Counted from the first letter of the stretch, positions 16,640 through 26,200 are shown. The stretch: 37,744 nucleotides of DNA from Solirubrobacterales bacterium (GCA_025964155.1 JAOPZJ010000146.1:1-37744); one strand, 5' to 3'. The notes: generated from the sequence alone by a model not told the origin. A program made the numbers and translations.

Positions 16640-17431
16640 TCAGGATTCGTACGACAGGACGAGCGCCGTGGAGATCGGGCGGCCGTCCGGCAGTTCGATG
16701 CCGTGCTGCTCGCGGGGGCGGTTCACCAGCGCCCCGTGGCACACCAGGGCGGTCGAGCCGCCACCGTCCAGGTTCATCGCCGAGTGCGCGCCGAGCGCAA
16801 CAAGCTCGTCGGCCAGCTCGTCGAGGGTCAGGCCGGCCTCGTCCCAGTGGCGCCCGTCGCACGTGACGGCCAGCAGGTGCGTGTCGGTGAGGGCAAGCGC
16901 CGAACGCGGGTGGCGCCCGGCGCTGATGTCCGAGTCGAACTGGTCCGCGCCGGCGGTGAAGCCCTCGTCGTCGGTGTGCGTGATCGCCGAGAGCCCGTCG
17001 CGCACGAGCAGCGGACCGGCCTGCAGGAGGTCGCCGTCGGGGCTCTCGGGCAGGTCGTGGCGGCGCACGATGCTCATCCGATCCTCGCCGATGTGCACGC
17101 AGGCCCGGTTCGCCCCCCACGGAGCGGTGAAGGGGACGTGCTCGACGGCCGTGCCGTCGATCCGCAGCTCGCCGAGCGGGGCGTTGTGGGGCCGCACGAA
17201 GAAGCCACCGACGATCGCGTGGGCCACGTCGACCGACCGGCACCAGCGCACCAGCGTCTCGGGCTTGTCCAGACGCCTGGCCTGCACGCGCAGGCCGGTG
17301 AGCGGGAAGGCCGCGGCGTACACGGTGGTCTGGGCGCCGTCGGCCAGGTGCGGGCGCATCCTGACCACCGACGGGCAGGCGTCGGGGGCCGGGCGGGTCA
17401 TCGCGTAGTGGGGGGCGCGCACGAGCGTCAC
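16640..17431 (-). CDS. Phosphodiester glycosidase (NAGPA-type) domain protein
   Basis: About 263 residues with the phosphodiester glycosidase domain named after the mammalian uncovering enzyme NAGPA, which removes alpha-GlcNAc from a phosphodiester. Seen: IVGGFFVRPHNAPLGELRIDG, then DLLQAGPLLVRDG, SALALTDTHLL and the strongly conserved end MNLDGGGSTALVCHG...RPISTALVL. No signal peptide is evident from this start, which is unusual because many bacterial members are exported. GTG 17431 was chosen; ATG 17401 is an alternative and neither has a good ribosome binding site. The glycosyltransferase gene follows after 50 bp, suggesting joint work on a glycan or a glycosyl phosphodiester. Confidence 0.8.
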   Translation of the reverse strand: MTLVRAPHYAMTRPAPDACPSVVRMRPHLADGAQTTVYAAAFPLTGLRVQARRLDKPETLVRWCRSVDVAHAIVGGFFVRPHNAPLGELRIDGTAVEHVPFTAPWGANRACVHIGEDRMSIVRRHDLPESPDGDLLQAGPLLVRDGLSAITHTDDEGFTAGADQFDSDISAGRHPRSALALTDTHLLAVTCDGRHWDEAGLTLDELADELVALGAHSAMNLDGGGSTALVCHGALVNRPREQHGIELPDGRPISTALVLSYES

Positions 17432-17526
17432 AGACCTCTGGATACCCCTCGGTCGGCGAAGGGTTTCGGGGGACTCTTGCAGGCCAGTCGGCGGGCGACG
17501 TGACGATCGTGGTCTTGCGGATCGGG

Positions 17527-18135
17527 TCAGCGGGCGGTGGCTGGGGGCACCGCACCCACCGCCCGCCGGGCGAAGCACTGCAGCGCAGCGACGATGACGT
17601 CCGCGTCCGGCGGTGTGTCGGCCACCGGCGAGGTGGGTCCGACGAGCGCCTCGCCGACGCCGCCGACCAGCGCGGCGGCGGTGAGGTCGGCGTCCTGCTC
17701 GGGCAGCTCTCCCACGGCGATGCCTTTGCGCAGCAAGGCCGCCAGGTGCTGCCGGTAGGTCCGGCGGTAGGCCAGACGCTCGGCCTCGACGAGCGGGTCC
17801 ACCGGCTCGGCGATGAGCGCCCACGCCAACCGGGGATTGCGCAGCGCGCGGGCCGCGAACGTGCCCAGCACGGCCTCGACGCGCTCGACGACGGTCGCCT
17901 CCGCGCGCGGCAGACCCGCGGCGGTCAGCGCCTCCAGCTCGCGCGAGCAGACCGTGCGAAAGAGCTCGGCGAAGAGTTCGCCCTTGGAGGACCAGTGGCG
18001 GTACAGCGCGCCGTTGGAGACACCCGCCCCGGCGGCGATGGCGGCCACCGAAGCCTGCGCGTAGCCGCCCTCGCGGGTGAGCTCGAGCGCGGCGTGCAGC
18101 AGGCGCTCACGGGTGCCCGCGGCGAGGTCCACCAT
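17527..18135 (-). CDS. TetR-family transcriptional regulator
   Basis: A 202-residue one-component repressor-type regulator. The N-terminal helix-turn-helix spans about residues 8-55 (RERLLHAALELTREGG, ASVAAIAAGAGVSNGALYRHW). The rest is an all-helical ligand domain without recognisable ligand clues. ATG 18135 follows the crotonase stop by 7 bp. An upstream in-frame ATG at 18168 would overlap that gene. It is the third gene of the aidB-crotonase-TetR operon, so it may auto-regulate the operon through the palindrome at 20703-20742 and may respond to acyl-CoA, but the other TetR gene nearby is an equal candidate. Confidence 0.88.
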   Translation of the reverse strand: MVDLAAGTRERLLHAALELTREGGYAQASVAAIAAGAGVSNGALYRHWSSKGELFAELFRTVCSRELEALTAAGLPRAEATVVERVEAVLGTFAARALRNPRLAWALIAEPVDPLVEAERLAYRRTYRQHLAALLRKGIAVGELPEQDADLTAAALVGGVGEALVGPTSPVADTPPDADVIVAALQCFARRAVGAVPPATAR

Positions 18136-18142
18136 CGCGGGC

Positions 18143-19063
18143 TCAGCCCTTGAACGTCGAGGGGCCACGGTCGCCGAACGGGTCGTCGCGCTCGACGACC
18201 GCCTGCTTGAAGCCGGCCTCGGCGGCCCGTTGCTGAAAGGCGTAGCCCTCCGCGGTGTGGCGCGTGATGCCGTCGAACACCGTGCCGAGCACCTGCGTGG
18301 CGTGCAGCCCCTTGGTCATCGTCTCCTGGTTGACGAGGAGCTTCATCATCATCAGCTGGTTGACGGGCATCTGCGCGATGCGGGTGACGAGGATCTCCGT
18401 GCGCTCGTCCAGCTCGTCGGCCGGCGGCGCCTCGATCGCCAAGCCCCAGTCCAGCGCTTCTGCGCCCGACAGCGAGTCGCCGGTGAAGAGCAGGCGCTTG
18501 GCCCGCTGGGGGCCCAGGCGGTGCGTCCACATGGACGTCGTCGGCGAGCCCCACACACGTGCAGGGGGGTAGCCGATCTTCGCGTCCGCGGCGATGACGA
18601 GCAGATCCGAGCAGAGCGCCATGTCCGTCCCACCGGCCACGCAGAACCCGTGGACCTTGCAGACCACCGGCTTGTTGCAGTGGAAGAGCGACATGAACGC
18701 CCGGACGTTGCGGCCCATCATCGCGTAGTCGACCATCGGGTCCCACGTGCCGGACGGGTCGTGGTTGGCCGCCATCACCATCGGGTCCAGCGGCGAGCCG
18801 GGCGGCGGAGCGACGCGCTCGTCGCCCATCCGGCCTTGGCCTTCGGCGCTCTCGACGAGGTCATAGCCACCACAGAACCCCTTGCCGTTGCCCGACAGCA
18901 GGATCACGTGGACGCTGGGGTCCAGGTCGGCGCGCTCGACGCACGCCTCCAGCTCGGCGACGAGGCTGCGCGTGATCCCGTTGCCGCGCTCCGGGCGGTT
19001 CAGCGTGATGCGTGCCACGCGATCGCTGGCCGTGTAGGTCATCGTCGCCGGCTCCGAGGTCAT
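18143..19063 (-). CDS. Crotonase-superfamily (enoyl-CoA hydratase/isomerase-like) protein
   Basis: A 306-residue crotonase-fold protein expected to act on a CoA thioester. Seen: ARITLNRPERGNGI, GNGKGFCGGYDL (oxyanion hole strand), VHGFCVAGGTDMALCSDLL and KIGYPPARVWGSP. Against mitochondrial enoyl-CoA hydratase, the two catalytic Glu positions read Asp (GGTDMAL) and Pro (GYPPAR), so simple hydration is doubtful and an isomerase or other role is possible. An insertion of about 30 residues after the GGYDL motif is also present. ATG 19063 shares bases with the TGA of aidB (ATGA overlap), so translation is coupled. Confidence 0.88.
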   Translation of the reverse strand: MTSEPATMTYTASDRVARITLNRPERGNGITRSLVAELEACVERADLDPSVHVILLSGNGKGFCGGYDLVESAEGQGRMGDERVAPPPGSPLDPMVMAANHDPSGTWDPMVDYAMMGRNVRAFMSLFHCNKPVVCKVHGFCVAGGTDMALCSDLLVIAADAKIGYPPARVWGSPTTSMWTHRLGPQRAKRLLFTGDSLSGAEALDWGLAIEAPPADELDERTEILVTRIAQMPVNQLMMMKLLVNQETMTKGLHATQVLGTVFDGITRHTAEGYAFQQRAAEAGFKQAVVERDDPFGDRGPSTFKG

Positions 19064-20682
19064 GCCGGCAGCACGCGGTCGATGATGGCGCCGGCGTCGA
19101 CACCGGCGGGCAGCGTGCCGTAGACGCGTCCGCCCCCGCCGAGGCGCGCGGCGCAGAACGCGTCGGCTACCGCGGGCGCACCGTGCCGCACGAGCAGGCT
19201 GCCCTGCAGCGCGAGCGCGAGGTCCTCCACCATCCGCCGCGCGCCGAACTGGGCGGACGCCAGGCGCTCCTGCAGATCGCCCGCGCCGCTCGTCAGGCCG
19301 CCGACGCCGTCCTTGACGTCGCGCAGGTGGGCGTCCAGGCGGGCATCGCCGCCCAGGGCCAGGTCGCACTCGGCGAGGAACGCGGGGAGCGCCTCGGGCT
19401 CCTTGACCATCGCACGCATGACGTCCAGCGCCATGACGTTGCCCGAGCCCTCCCAGATGCCCGACAGCGGTGCGTCCCGGTAGAGCAACGGCAGACCGGA
19501 GTCCTCGACGTAGCCGTTGCCGCCGAGGCACTCCAGCGACTCGGCGGCGTGCGCCGCGGCGCGCTTGCAGACCCAGTACTTGGACACCGCGGTGCCAAAG
19601 CGCCGGAAGGCGGACTCGTCACCTGAGTCGTAGGCGCGGGCCATGCGCAGGGCCGTCGCGGTGGCCGCCTCCGATTCCACGGCGAGGTCGGCCAGGACGT
19701 TGCGCATCGCGGGCTGGTCTGAGAGGCGTACCCCGAACGCGGACCGCGACCGCGCGTGGCTGACGGCCTCCAGCACACCGCGGCGCATGCCGGCGGCGGA
19801 CCCCAGCAGGCAGTCCAGCCGTGTGTGGTTGACCATGCTGATGATCGCCGGCACGCCGCGGCCCTCCTCGCCGACGAGCCGCCCGCGGATCCCGCGGAAC
19901 TCGACCTCGGAGGACGGGAGCGACCGGGTGCCGAGCTTGTCCTTCAGGCGCTGGAACTCCATGCCCGGCCCCCGCTGCACGAAGAAGCACGACAGGCCGG
20001 CCGGCGCCTGCGCGAGGACGAGGAAGACGTCGCACGGCGGGTAGGAGCAGAACCACTTGTGGCCGTGCAGCTCGTAGGTGCCGTCGCCGAGCGGCGTGGC
20101 CTGCGTCGTATTGGCCCGCACGTCCGAACCACCCTGGCGCTCGGTCATCGCCATGCCCGCCAGGGCGCCGGTGGCGTAGTCCGGGCGCGTCAGGCGCTCC
20201 TCCCACTCGGCGGCGATCTCCCGCGCGCCCGCGCGCAGCGCCGGGACGACGGCGTACGTCATCGACACCGGGCACATGACGCCGGCGTTGATCTGGCTCA
20301 TGAGCATGAACAGGCCCGCGCGGACCACGTGGCCGCCGGAGCGCTCCTCGCGCCAGGGCAGCGAATGGACGTCGCGTTCGATGTTCGCGCGCAGAATCCA
20401 GTGCCACGACGGGTCCAGCTGCACCTCGTCGACGCGGTGGCCGTAGCGGTCGTAGGCGTCAAGCCGCGGCTCGTTGCGCTCCGCCCGCCGTGAGTGCTCG
20501 CGCGCTTGCGGTGACCCCGCCAGCTCCCCGGCGTCGCGCAGGCGGTCCACGCCCCAGCCCCCGCCCTCGCGATCGACCGCCTCCCGCAGCGCGGCCCAGC
20601 TCTCGAAGTGGTGGACGGGCTCCAGCGGCGAGGCCTGGTTGAGCACGTCACGGGTCTGCGGGTGCGCGTCGAGCAGGGTCAT
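19060..20682 (-). CDS. aidB: AidB-like acyl-CoA dehydrogenase
   Basis: A 540-residue flavoprotein, the length of E. coli AidB (541), and similar along its whole span by eye. Matches include VFNQ/VLNQ at the N-terminus, CPVSMTYA, GMAMTERQGGSDVRANTT, GHKWFCSYP, GLSCFFV, RLKDKLGTRS, CLGGNGYVEDSGLPLLYRD and IWEGSGNVMALDV. AidB is an FAD-containing acyl-CoA dehydrogenase-fold protein induced by alkylation stress and able to bind DNA; its substrate is not settled. Here it heads an operon with a crotonase and a TetR regulator, which suggests acyl-CoA metabolism more than DNA protection. AGGAG lies 7 nt before ATG 20682, and a large palindrome sits just upstream. Confidence 0.92.
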   Translation of the reverse strand: MTLLDAHPQTRDVLNQASPLEPVHHFESWAALREAVDREGGGWGVDRLRDAGELAGSPQAREHSRRAERNEPRLDAYDRYGHRVDEVQLDPSWHWILRANIERDVHSLPWREERSGGHVVRAGLFMLMSQINAGVMCPVSMTYAVVPALRAGAREIAAEWEERLTRPDYATGALAGMAMTERQGGSDVRANTTQATPLGDGTYELHGHKWFCSYPPCDVFLVLAQAPAGLSCFFVQRGPGMEFQRLKDKLGTRSLPSSEVEFRGIRGRLVGEEGRGVPAIISMVNHTRLDCLLGSAAGMRRGVLEAVSHARSRSAFGVRLSDQPAMRNVLADLAVESEAATATALRMARAYDSGDESAFRRFGTAVSKYWVCKRAAAHAAESLECLGGNGYVEDSGLPLLYRDAPLSGIWEGSGNVMALDVMRAMVKEPEALPAFLAECDLALGGDARLDAHLRDVKDGVGGLTSGAGDLQERLASAQFGARRMVEDLALALQGSLLVRHGAPAVADAFCAARLGGGGRVYGTLPAGVDAGAIIDRVLPA

Positions 20683-20689
20683 GCGCCGT

Positions 20690-20694
20690 CTCCT
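20690..20694 (-). promoter_or_regulatory. Ribosome binding site of aidB
   Basis: AGGAG on the minus strand, 7 nt before ATG 20682; it confirms the start. Confidence 0.6.
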
Positions 20695-20702
20695 GAGCGG
20701 TC

Positions 20703-20742
20703 GGTGAATCGGGATTCACAGCATCGTGAATCCCGATTCACC
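20703..20742 (-). promoter_or_regulatory. Nested palindromic operator upstream of aidB
   Basis: GGTGAATCGGGATTCAC (20703-20719) and its exact complement (20726-20742) are separated by 6 nt, a perfect 17-bp inverted repeat. Each arm is itself a palindrome (GTGAAT-4 nt-ATTCAC), which is the size and form of a TetR-family site, so two adjacent operators are likely. It lies between the upstream TetR gene (stop at 20745) and the aidB ribosome binding site. Confidence 0.7.
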
Positions 20743-20744
20743 TG

Positions 20745-21380
20745 TCAAGCGTCGCCCTGTTGGCGCGGCGCGACGAAGGTGGCGACGAGCTCGGTCGCGA
20801 AGGTGATGAGGCGCTCGTCGCTGAAGTGCTGGGGATCCGTCAGCGCCAGGCGGATCCCGTGCTCGGCGCCCGCGATGAGGATGCTCGTCGTCAGCTCGGC
20901 GTCGAGGTGGCGCAGCCCCATCCGCTCCAGACCCCAGAACACGAGCGGCTCGATCTGCAGCAGGAAGCGCGCGTGGTGGTGCTCGACGTTCGCGCGCGCG
21001 GCAGGCGGCATACCGTCGGCGGGCAGCACGAAGATCCGCCACGTCGCCGGCCTGAGGCGGGCCGAGCGCAGCACCTGGAGCAACGCCTGCTGCAACACGC
21101 TCGCGGGGTCCTCGTACGGCGGCCGCGGGATCGCGGCGGCCAGGTCGGCCACGGCCCGATCCAGCTCGCGGTCCACGAGCGCACGCAGGAGCTCCTGCGG
21201 GTTGTCGAACGAGGCGTACACGACGGTCTTGGCGAGCCCGGCCTCGCGGGCGACAGCCTCGATCGAGAAGGCGCCGAAGCCCTGCGAATCGACGATCTTC
21301 AGGGCGGCGTCCAGCAGTTGCTCGCGGCGTTCCTCGCGGGATCGGCGGGGCGAGTACTTGCGCGTCGGGAGCTTGGCCAT
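20745..21380 (-). CDS. TetR-family transcriptional regulator
   Basis: A 211-residue TetR-type regulator. A basic N-terminal arm (MAKLPTRKYSPRRSREERR) leads into a helix-turn-helix (QLLDAALKIVDSQG, FSIEAVAREAGLAKTVVYASF). The helical C-terminal domain gives no ligand hint. ATG 21380 is the start; the longer frame upstream is a shadow of the convergent/divergent genes. Its stop abuts the nested palindrome that precedes aidB, so it may repress that operon, or read-through may link it to the operon. It is divergent from a secreted-protein gene 42 bp away. Confidence 0.9.
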   Translation of the reverse strand: MAKLPTRKYSPRRSREERREQLLDAALKIVDSQGFGAFSIEAVAREAGLAKTVVYASFDNPQELLRALVDRELDRAVADLAAAIPRPPYEDPASVLQQALLQVLRSARLRPATWRIFVLPADGMPPAARANVEHHHARFLLQIEPLVFWGLERMGLRHLDAELTTSILIAGAEHGIRLALTDPQHFSDERLITFATELVATFVAPRQQGDA

Positions 21381-21390
21381 CGGGTCAAGC

Positions 21391-21416
21391 TTGACATCCC
21401 GTCCGGTGACTACGAT
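21391..21416 (+). promoter_or_regulatory. Promoter of the secreted protein gene, leaderless type
   Basis: TTGACA (21391-21396) and TACGAT (21411-21416) with a short 14-nt spacer; the -10 box ends 6 nt before ATG 21423 and no Shine-Dalgarno is present. Confidence 0.5.
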
Positions 21417-21422
21417 GCGGCC

Positions 21423-21953
21423 ATGCGCCGATCCGCCGTGCTGCTCTCCCTGACCGCCGTCCTCGTCGGCAGCACCACCGCGGTCCACGCCGCGCCCGCC
21501 CCGGTGGCCAAGGCGCTGCAGCCGACCCTCACGCAGCTGAAGGCCAAGACGACGCTCCCGATCCTGTTGCCGTCGGTCTTTCCCGTCACACCGTTGAAGG
21601 GCAAGCCGCTCTACTCCGTCGTCAGCGCCAAGGCCAAGCGGTGGGATGTCGTCCTCGGCTACGTGCCTGCCTGCAACGGCGCCAACGTGTGCGCGGCGGG
21701 CAACCTCTCCGTCGAGAAGACGGCGCGCAAGCTCACGTCGGCCGACGGCAGCAAGGTCAAGCTCCGCGACGGCGTGGTGGGCCGCTACCAGCCGCTGTCC
21801 TGCGGGGCCAGTTGTTCGGCGCCCTCGATCGCCTTCCGCGCGCACGGCGTCATCGTGACCTACCAGCTGAAGCTGGACCTGAAGAAGGGCGAGACCGACC
21901 GTGGCGGCTTCGTCAAGGTGGCGAACTCCGCGCTGGCCGGGGGGCTGCGGTAG
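21423..21953 (+). CDS. Secreted protein of unknown function
   Basis: A 176-residue exported protein that I do not recognise. The first 24 or so residues form a Sec signal peptide (basic MRRS, hydrophobic LLSLTAVLV, cleavage near AVHAAPA). The mature part has four cysteines in two close pairs (ACNGANVCAAG and SCGASCSAPS), which could form disulfides outside the cell. It also has a Lys-rich middle and a predicted beta-rich C-terminal half (IVTYQLKLDLKKGET). It has its own promoter and a strong hairpin behind it, so it is probably a single-gene unit. Confidence 0.75.
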   Translation: MRRSAVLLSLTAVLVGSTTAVHAAPAPVAKALQPTLTQLKAKTTLPILLPSVFPVTPLKGKPLYSVVSAKAKRWDVVLGYVPACNGANVCAAGNLSVEKTARKLTSADGSKVKLRDGVVGRYQPLSCGASCSAPSIAFRAHGVIVTYQLKLDLKKGETDRGGFVKVANSALAGGLR

Positions 21954-21971
21954 CTCGCTCGCGGCGCGCGT

Positions 21972-21989
21972 CGGGGCCGCGCGGCCCCG
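21972..21989 (+). terminator. G+C-rich palindrome, likely terminator
   Basis: A perfect 18-bp palindrome (CGGGGCCGCGCGGCCCCG) 18 bp after the stop at 21953, followed by GCGGGTCTTTG with a short T-run. Confidence 0.55.
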
Positions 21990-22068
21990 GCGGGTCTTTG
22001 TGGCGTCGCGACAAGCCGGCGGCGCCACGCTGGCGGCGAAAAACACGCACGCGCCGCGGCCCGCCGAC

Positions 22069-22074
22069 TAGCGT
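22069..22074 (+). promoter_or_regulatory. Putative -10 box, leaderless
   Basis: TAGCGT ends 6 nt before ATG 22081; no ribosome binding site is seen in between. No convincing -35 element. Confidence 0.45.
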
Positions 22075-22080
22075 CGGCCC

Positions 22081-23202
22081 ATGAGCTCCCCACATCCTGT
22101 CGTGATCTACGGCGCCAGCGGCTACACCGGCCGCCTCATCGCCGAATACCTGCGCGAGTACCACGTGCCGTTCGTGGCCGCGGGGCGTGACGCCGAGAAG
22201 CTGCAGGCGATCATGGACAAGGTCCCGGGCATCGAGACGGCGACATACGAGGTCAGGGCCGTCGAGCACACCGTCGAGGCGCTGACCGAGCTCTTCGCCG
22301 GGGCGAAGGTCGTCTGCAACACGGTCGGCCCGTTTGCGACCTACGGCATGACGGTCGCCGAGGCGGCCCTGGTCGCCGGGGCGCATTACATCGACACGAC
22401 CGGCGAGCAGAACTGGATGATCGACGTCCGCGACAAGCTCGGGGAGGCGTACGCCGAGCAGGGGCTGCTGCTGGCGCCCTGCATCGCGCAGATGTACACG
22501 AGCGGCGAGATCGCGGCGAACATCGCCCTGGAGGATCCGTCCGTCGACACCCTCGACACGCTCGTGCTGTGGGCCGGCGCGCCGACGATCGCGTCCACCG
22601 ACTCGATCTTCACGATCCTGATGGCCGACCACTTCTACCTGGAGAACGACGCGCTCGTGCAGTGGCCCGGCGCCGTCACGTTCGAGGCCGCCGTCCCGGG
22701 CCAGCACCCGACGAGCCTCGTCCTGCCGTGGGGCGGGACGTCGCACCCGGTGTGGTTCCAGGACGATCCGCGCGTCGTGACGTGCAAGTCCTACGGCGGT
22801 GTCTTCAACCGCGAGGTCATGACCGGCGTGGCACAGATCGCGCAGATGGTCGAGGAGCAGATCAAGCCGATGGAGAGCGCCGAGGAGCAGCAGGCGGCGC
22901 TCGGGGCGATCATGGCCCAGATGGACACGCAGACCCCGCCGCGCGAGAACCCGCGCGTCAACCGGTCGCTGGACAGTGTCGTCGGCAGCGGCCCGCTCGG
23001 GAGCACCCAGGTCGTCATCCGCGGCGCCTGCAACTACCAGCAGACCGGTCTGTTGCAGGCCTACTGCGCCCACGCGCTGCTCCAGCAACCGCCGCGTCGC
23101 GCCGGCTTCGCCTCCGGCTGCCAGGCCTTCGGCCATCGCGAGCTCCTCGGCGTGTTGCAGCGGTTCGGGCTCGTTGGTGAGCCGACAGTCACGCGGGTCT
23201 GA
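22081..23202 (+). CDS. Saccharopine-dehydrogenase-like NAD(P)-binding protein
   Basis: A 373-residue protein with an N-terminal Rossmann fold of the saccharopine dehydrogenase/trans-acting enoyl reductase type: VIYGASGYTGRLIAEYLREY binds the dinucleotide, AAGRDAEKL follows, then CNTVGPFATYG and HYIDTTGEQNWM. The C-terminal half (about 130-340) is not the true saccharopine dehydrogenase domain. Family members have diverse roles, including polyketide or lipid double-bond reduction, and the substrate cannot be inferred. The gene stands alone between a terminator and the large permease fusion gene. Confidence 0.85.
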   Translation: MSSPHPVVIYGASGYTGRLIAEYLREYHVPFVAAGRDAEKLQAIMDKVPGIETATYEVRAVEHTVEALTELFAGAKVVCNTVGPFATYGMTVAEAALVAGAHYIDTTGEQNWMIDVRDKLGEAYAEQGLLLAPCIAQMYTSGEIAANIALEDPSVDTLDTLVLWAGAPTIASTDSIFTILMADHFYLENDALVQWPGAVTFEAAVPGQHPTSLVLPWGGTSHPVWFQDDPRVVTCKSYGGVFNREVMTGVAQIAQMVEEQIKPMESAEEQQAALGAIMAQMDTQTPPRENPRVNRSLDSVVGSGPLGSTQVVIRGACNYQQTGLLQAYCAHALLQQPPRRAGFASGCQAFGHRELLGVLQRFGLVGEPTVTRV

Positions 23203-23278
23203 GCCGGTGAAGGGGGGCGCCGGCATCTTAGGCTGATCTAAAGAAGGTCAGAAATCTGCCGATATCGAGACGTGCACG

Positions 23279-26200
23279 ATGCTCGTCTCCGGCGCCAGCC
23301 CTACCACGCAGGCGCCGGATCACCCGAGGACCATCGGGTGGCAGGGCGCGACGGCGCTCGCGATGGGCGGCTCCAACCAGAGCCTGTTCCTCATCGCGGC
23401 GCTCGTGCTCGCGCAGGGCACCGCGGCCGTCCCGCTCCTCATCATCGGCCTGCTCGTCAGCTGGGCCGCCCTGCCGGGCTGGATCGAGCTCGTCCTCATG
23501 TGGCCCAAGCGCGTGGGCGGCATCTCCGCGACGTGCGCCGAGGCCTTCCGGCCCTACAGCCCGGTCCTGGCGAACCTCGCGGGCGTCGCCTACTGGTGGG
23601 GGTGGATCCCGACGTGCGGGCTGACGGCCATCCTGTCGGCCAGCGCGCTGAACCACTGGTACCTCCCCGGGGTGCCCGTCCAGGCACTGGCCACCGGCAT
23701 CATCGCCGTGTTCCTGCTCGTCAACCTGTGCGGCGTGCGGTGGGTCGCGCGCCTGGCGTTGCCGCTCGCATGCGCGTCGGCGCTGCTGGCGTTCGCGTCG
23801 GCGCTCATCCCGGTGTTCGCCGGTGAGGTCGATTGGCACCAGGCGGCGTCGTTTCACCTCCAGACGCCCTTCGACGGTGCCTTCGGCGCGCTGACGAGCG
23901 CGATGGCCGGCCTCTACCTCATCGGCTTCGCGGCCCCGGCGTTCGAGGCGGCCGCCTGCCACGTCGGCGAGATGCGCGACCCGGTCCGCTCGCTCCCCCG
24001 CGCGATGTACGCCAGCGCGTCGATGGCGTCGCTCTACTTCCTCGCCCTGCCGGTCGTCTGGCTCGGTGTGCTCGGACCCAGCGGACTCGAAGGCGAGCTG
24101 ATGAGGACGCTCGGCCCGACGTTCGCGCCGATGCTCGGCGCGGGCGCCAAGGCGGCGGCCATCTGGTTCATGGTCTTCAACATGTTCCACGGGACGCTGC
24201 AGCCGCTGGCCGGGGCGGCCCGCACGATGTCCCAGCTCTCGGACGACGGCCTCGTGCCGCGCATCCTCGGGCGGCGCAACCGCTTCGACGTGCCGTGGGT
24301 CGCCACGACGCTCACGGCCTGCTGCGCGATCGTGTTCCTCCTGTCGGGGTACCCGCTGTGGTTCCTCGCCGCCGCGAATTTCTGCTACCTCATCGGGATC
24401 ATCCTCCCGAGCGTGGCGGTCTGGCTGCTGCGCCGCGACGCCCCCGACATGGAGCGTCCCTATCGCGCGCCGCGGGGGACGATCGTGCTGGGCGTCGGGG
24501 CGGCCGGAGTCTGGGGCGTGTCGACGATCTTCGGCTTCCAGCAGTTCGGGCTGCCGACGGTCATCTCGGGCCTCGTCCTCGCCTACTCCGGGTCGCTGCT
24601 CTACGCCTATCGCACCTGGACGGATCGCCGGCGGGCGGGTGAGCGCGGCGTCCCGCGGTCACTGCACCTCAAGCTCACCGGTGCCATGGTGGCCGTCATG
24701 GCGCTCGACGGCGCTGGCTACCTGCTCGCCGTGAGCCATGTGCCCGCGGGCCAGTCCGAGCTCATGTCGGTTTTGGCGGACATCTTCGTGGCCGTGGCGA
24801 TCCTCACGATCACCGTCGGCCTCGTGCTCCCGGGCATGATCTCGCACGCGACGAGCGAGGTCGCGGGCGCTGCTGACCGCCTGGCCCGGGGTCCGCTCAC
24901 CGACTTCACGCTGGCGATGGAGGCCTTCAGCGAGGGGCGGCTGGACGCGGCGCATGCGAGCATCGCGATCGCGCCGGTCCACGTGCGCTCCCGCGACGAG
25001 GTCGGGGCGATGGCCCAGAGCTTCAACCTCATGCAGGAGGAGGTGGCGCGCGCCGCCCGCGCGCTGGACCTCGCGCGTGAGGGGCTACGGGCGACCGAAG
25101 ATCAGCTCGAGCGCACCATCGCCCAGCAGGCCGCGATCGCGCGCCTCGGCCAGCAGGCGCTCGAGGATGGCGACATCGACGGGCTCATGGACCATCTGGT
25201 CACCACCGTGGCGTCGGTGCTCAAGGCGGACGTCGTGGCGGTGCTCGAGCACGTCGTCGACGACGGCATGCGGGTGCGGGCCTCCACCGGCATGGCCTGG
25301 CGCCGTCGTCTCGTGCCGGTCGTCGAGGTCGGCGCGTGCGGCGACGCCGAGAGCACGGAGGGCGTGCCGGCGCTGCCGGAGCTGCTGGACGACACCCGTG
25401 CGCTGGGGGGCGTCGTCGTGCCGGTCCCCACTCGCGGCACGTCGTTCGGTGTCCTGTGCTGCGAGACGCTGGATCCCCGCGTCTTCTCGGGCGAGGAGAC
25501 CGACTTCCTGCGCGCGGTCGTCAACGTGCTGGCGGACGTCATCGACCGACGGCGGGCGGAGGAGGGCATCCGCCACCAGGCGCTGCATGACGCGCTCACC
25601 GGTCTGCCCAACCGCGCGCTGTTCCTGGACCGCCTGCGCCTGTCGCTGGCCCATGGTGCGCGCCGCGAGTCCGGCGTGGCTGTCGTGTTCCTCGACATCG
25701 ACCACTTCAAGCTCGTCAACGACTCCCTCGGCCACGGGGTCGGGGACGAGCTGCTCTGCCTGTTCGCCGCGCGGCTGGACGAGCAGATGCGTGCGGGCGA
25801 TACGGTGGCCCGCTTCGGCGGCGACGAGTTCGTGATGATCTGCGACGACCTGCCCGACGCCGAGGAGGCGCGCCGGATCGCCGACCGCGTCGCGGAGGCG
25901 CTGCGGGCGCCGTTCTCCCTCAGCGGGTACGGCGACCTCGTCGTGCGCGCGAGCATCGGCGTGGCGACGTCCCGAATCGGCTCCGACCGTGCCGATGCCG
26001 ACGATCTCGTCCGCGAGGCCGACGCCGCGATGTACCGCGCGAAGGACCGCGGCCGCGGCCGCGTGGAGGAGTTCGACGAGCGCATGCGCGAGAGCGCGAC
26101 GTCGCGCCTGCAGGTCGAGGCGGACCTCGCCCGCGCCGTGACCGACGACGAGCTGCGGCTCGTCTACCAGCCGATCGTGGTGCTGGACAGCGGTCAGGTC

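Noticed and set aside
16640-17824. Longer version of the phosphodiester glycosidase frame (394 codons)
   Set aside because: The extension overlaps the TetR gene on the same strand and is Arg/Pro-rich without homology.
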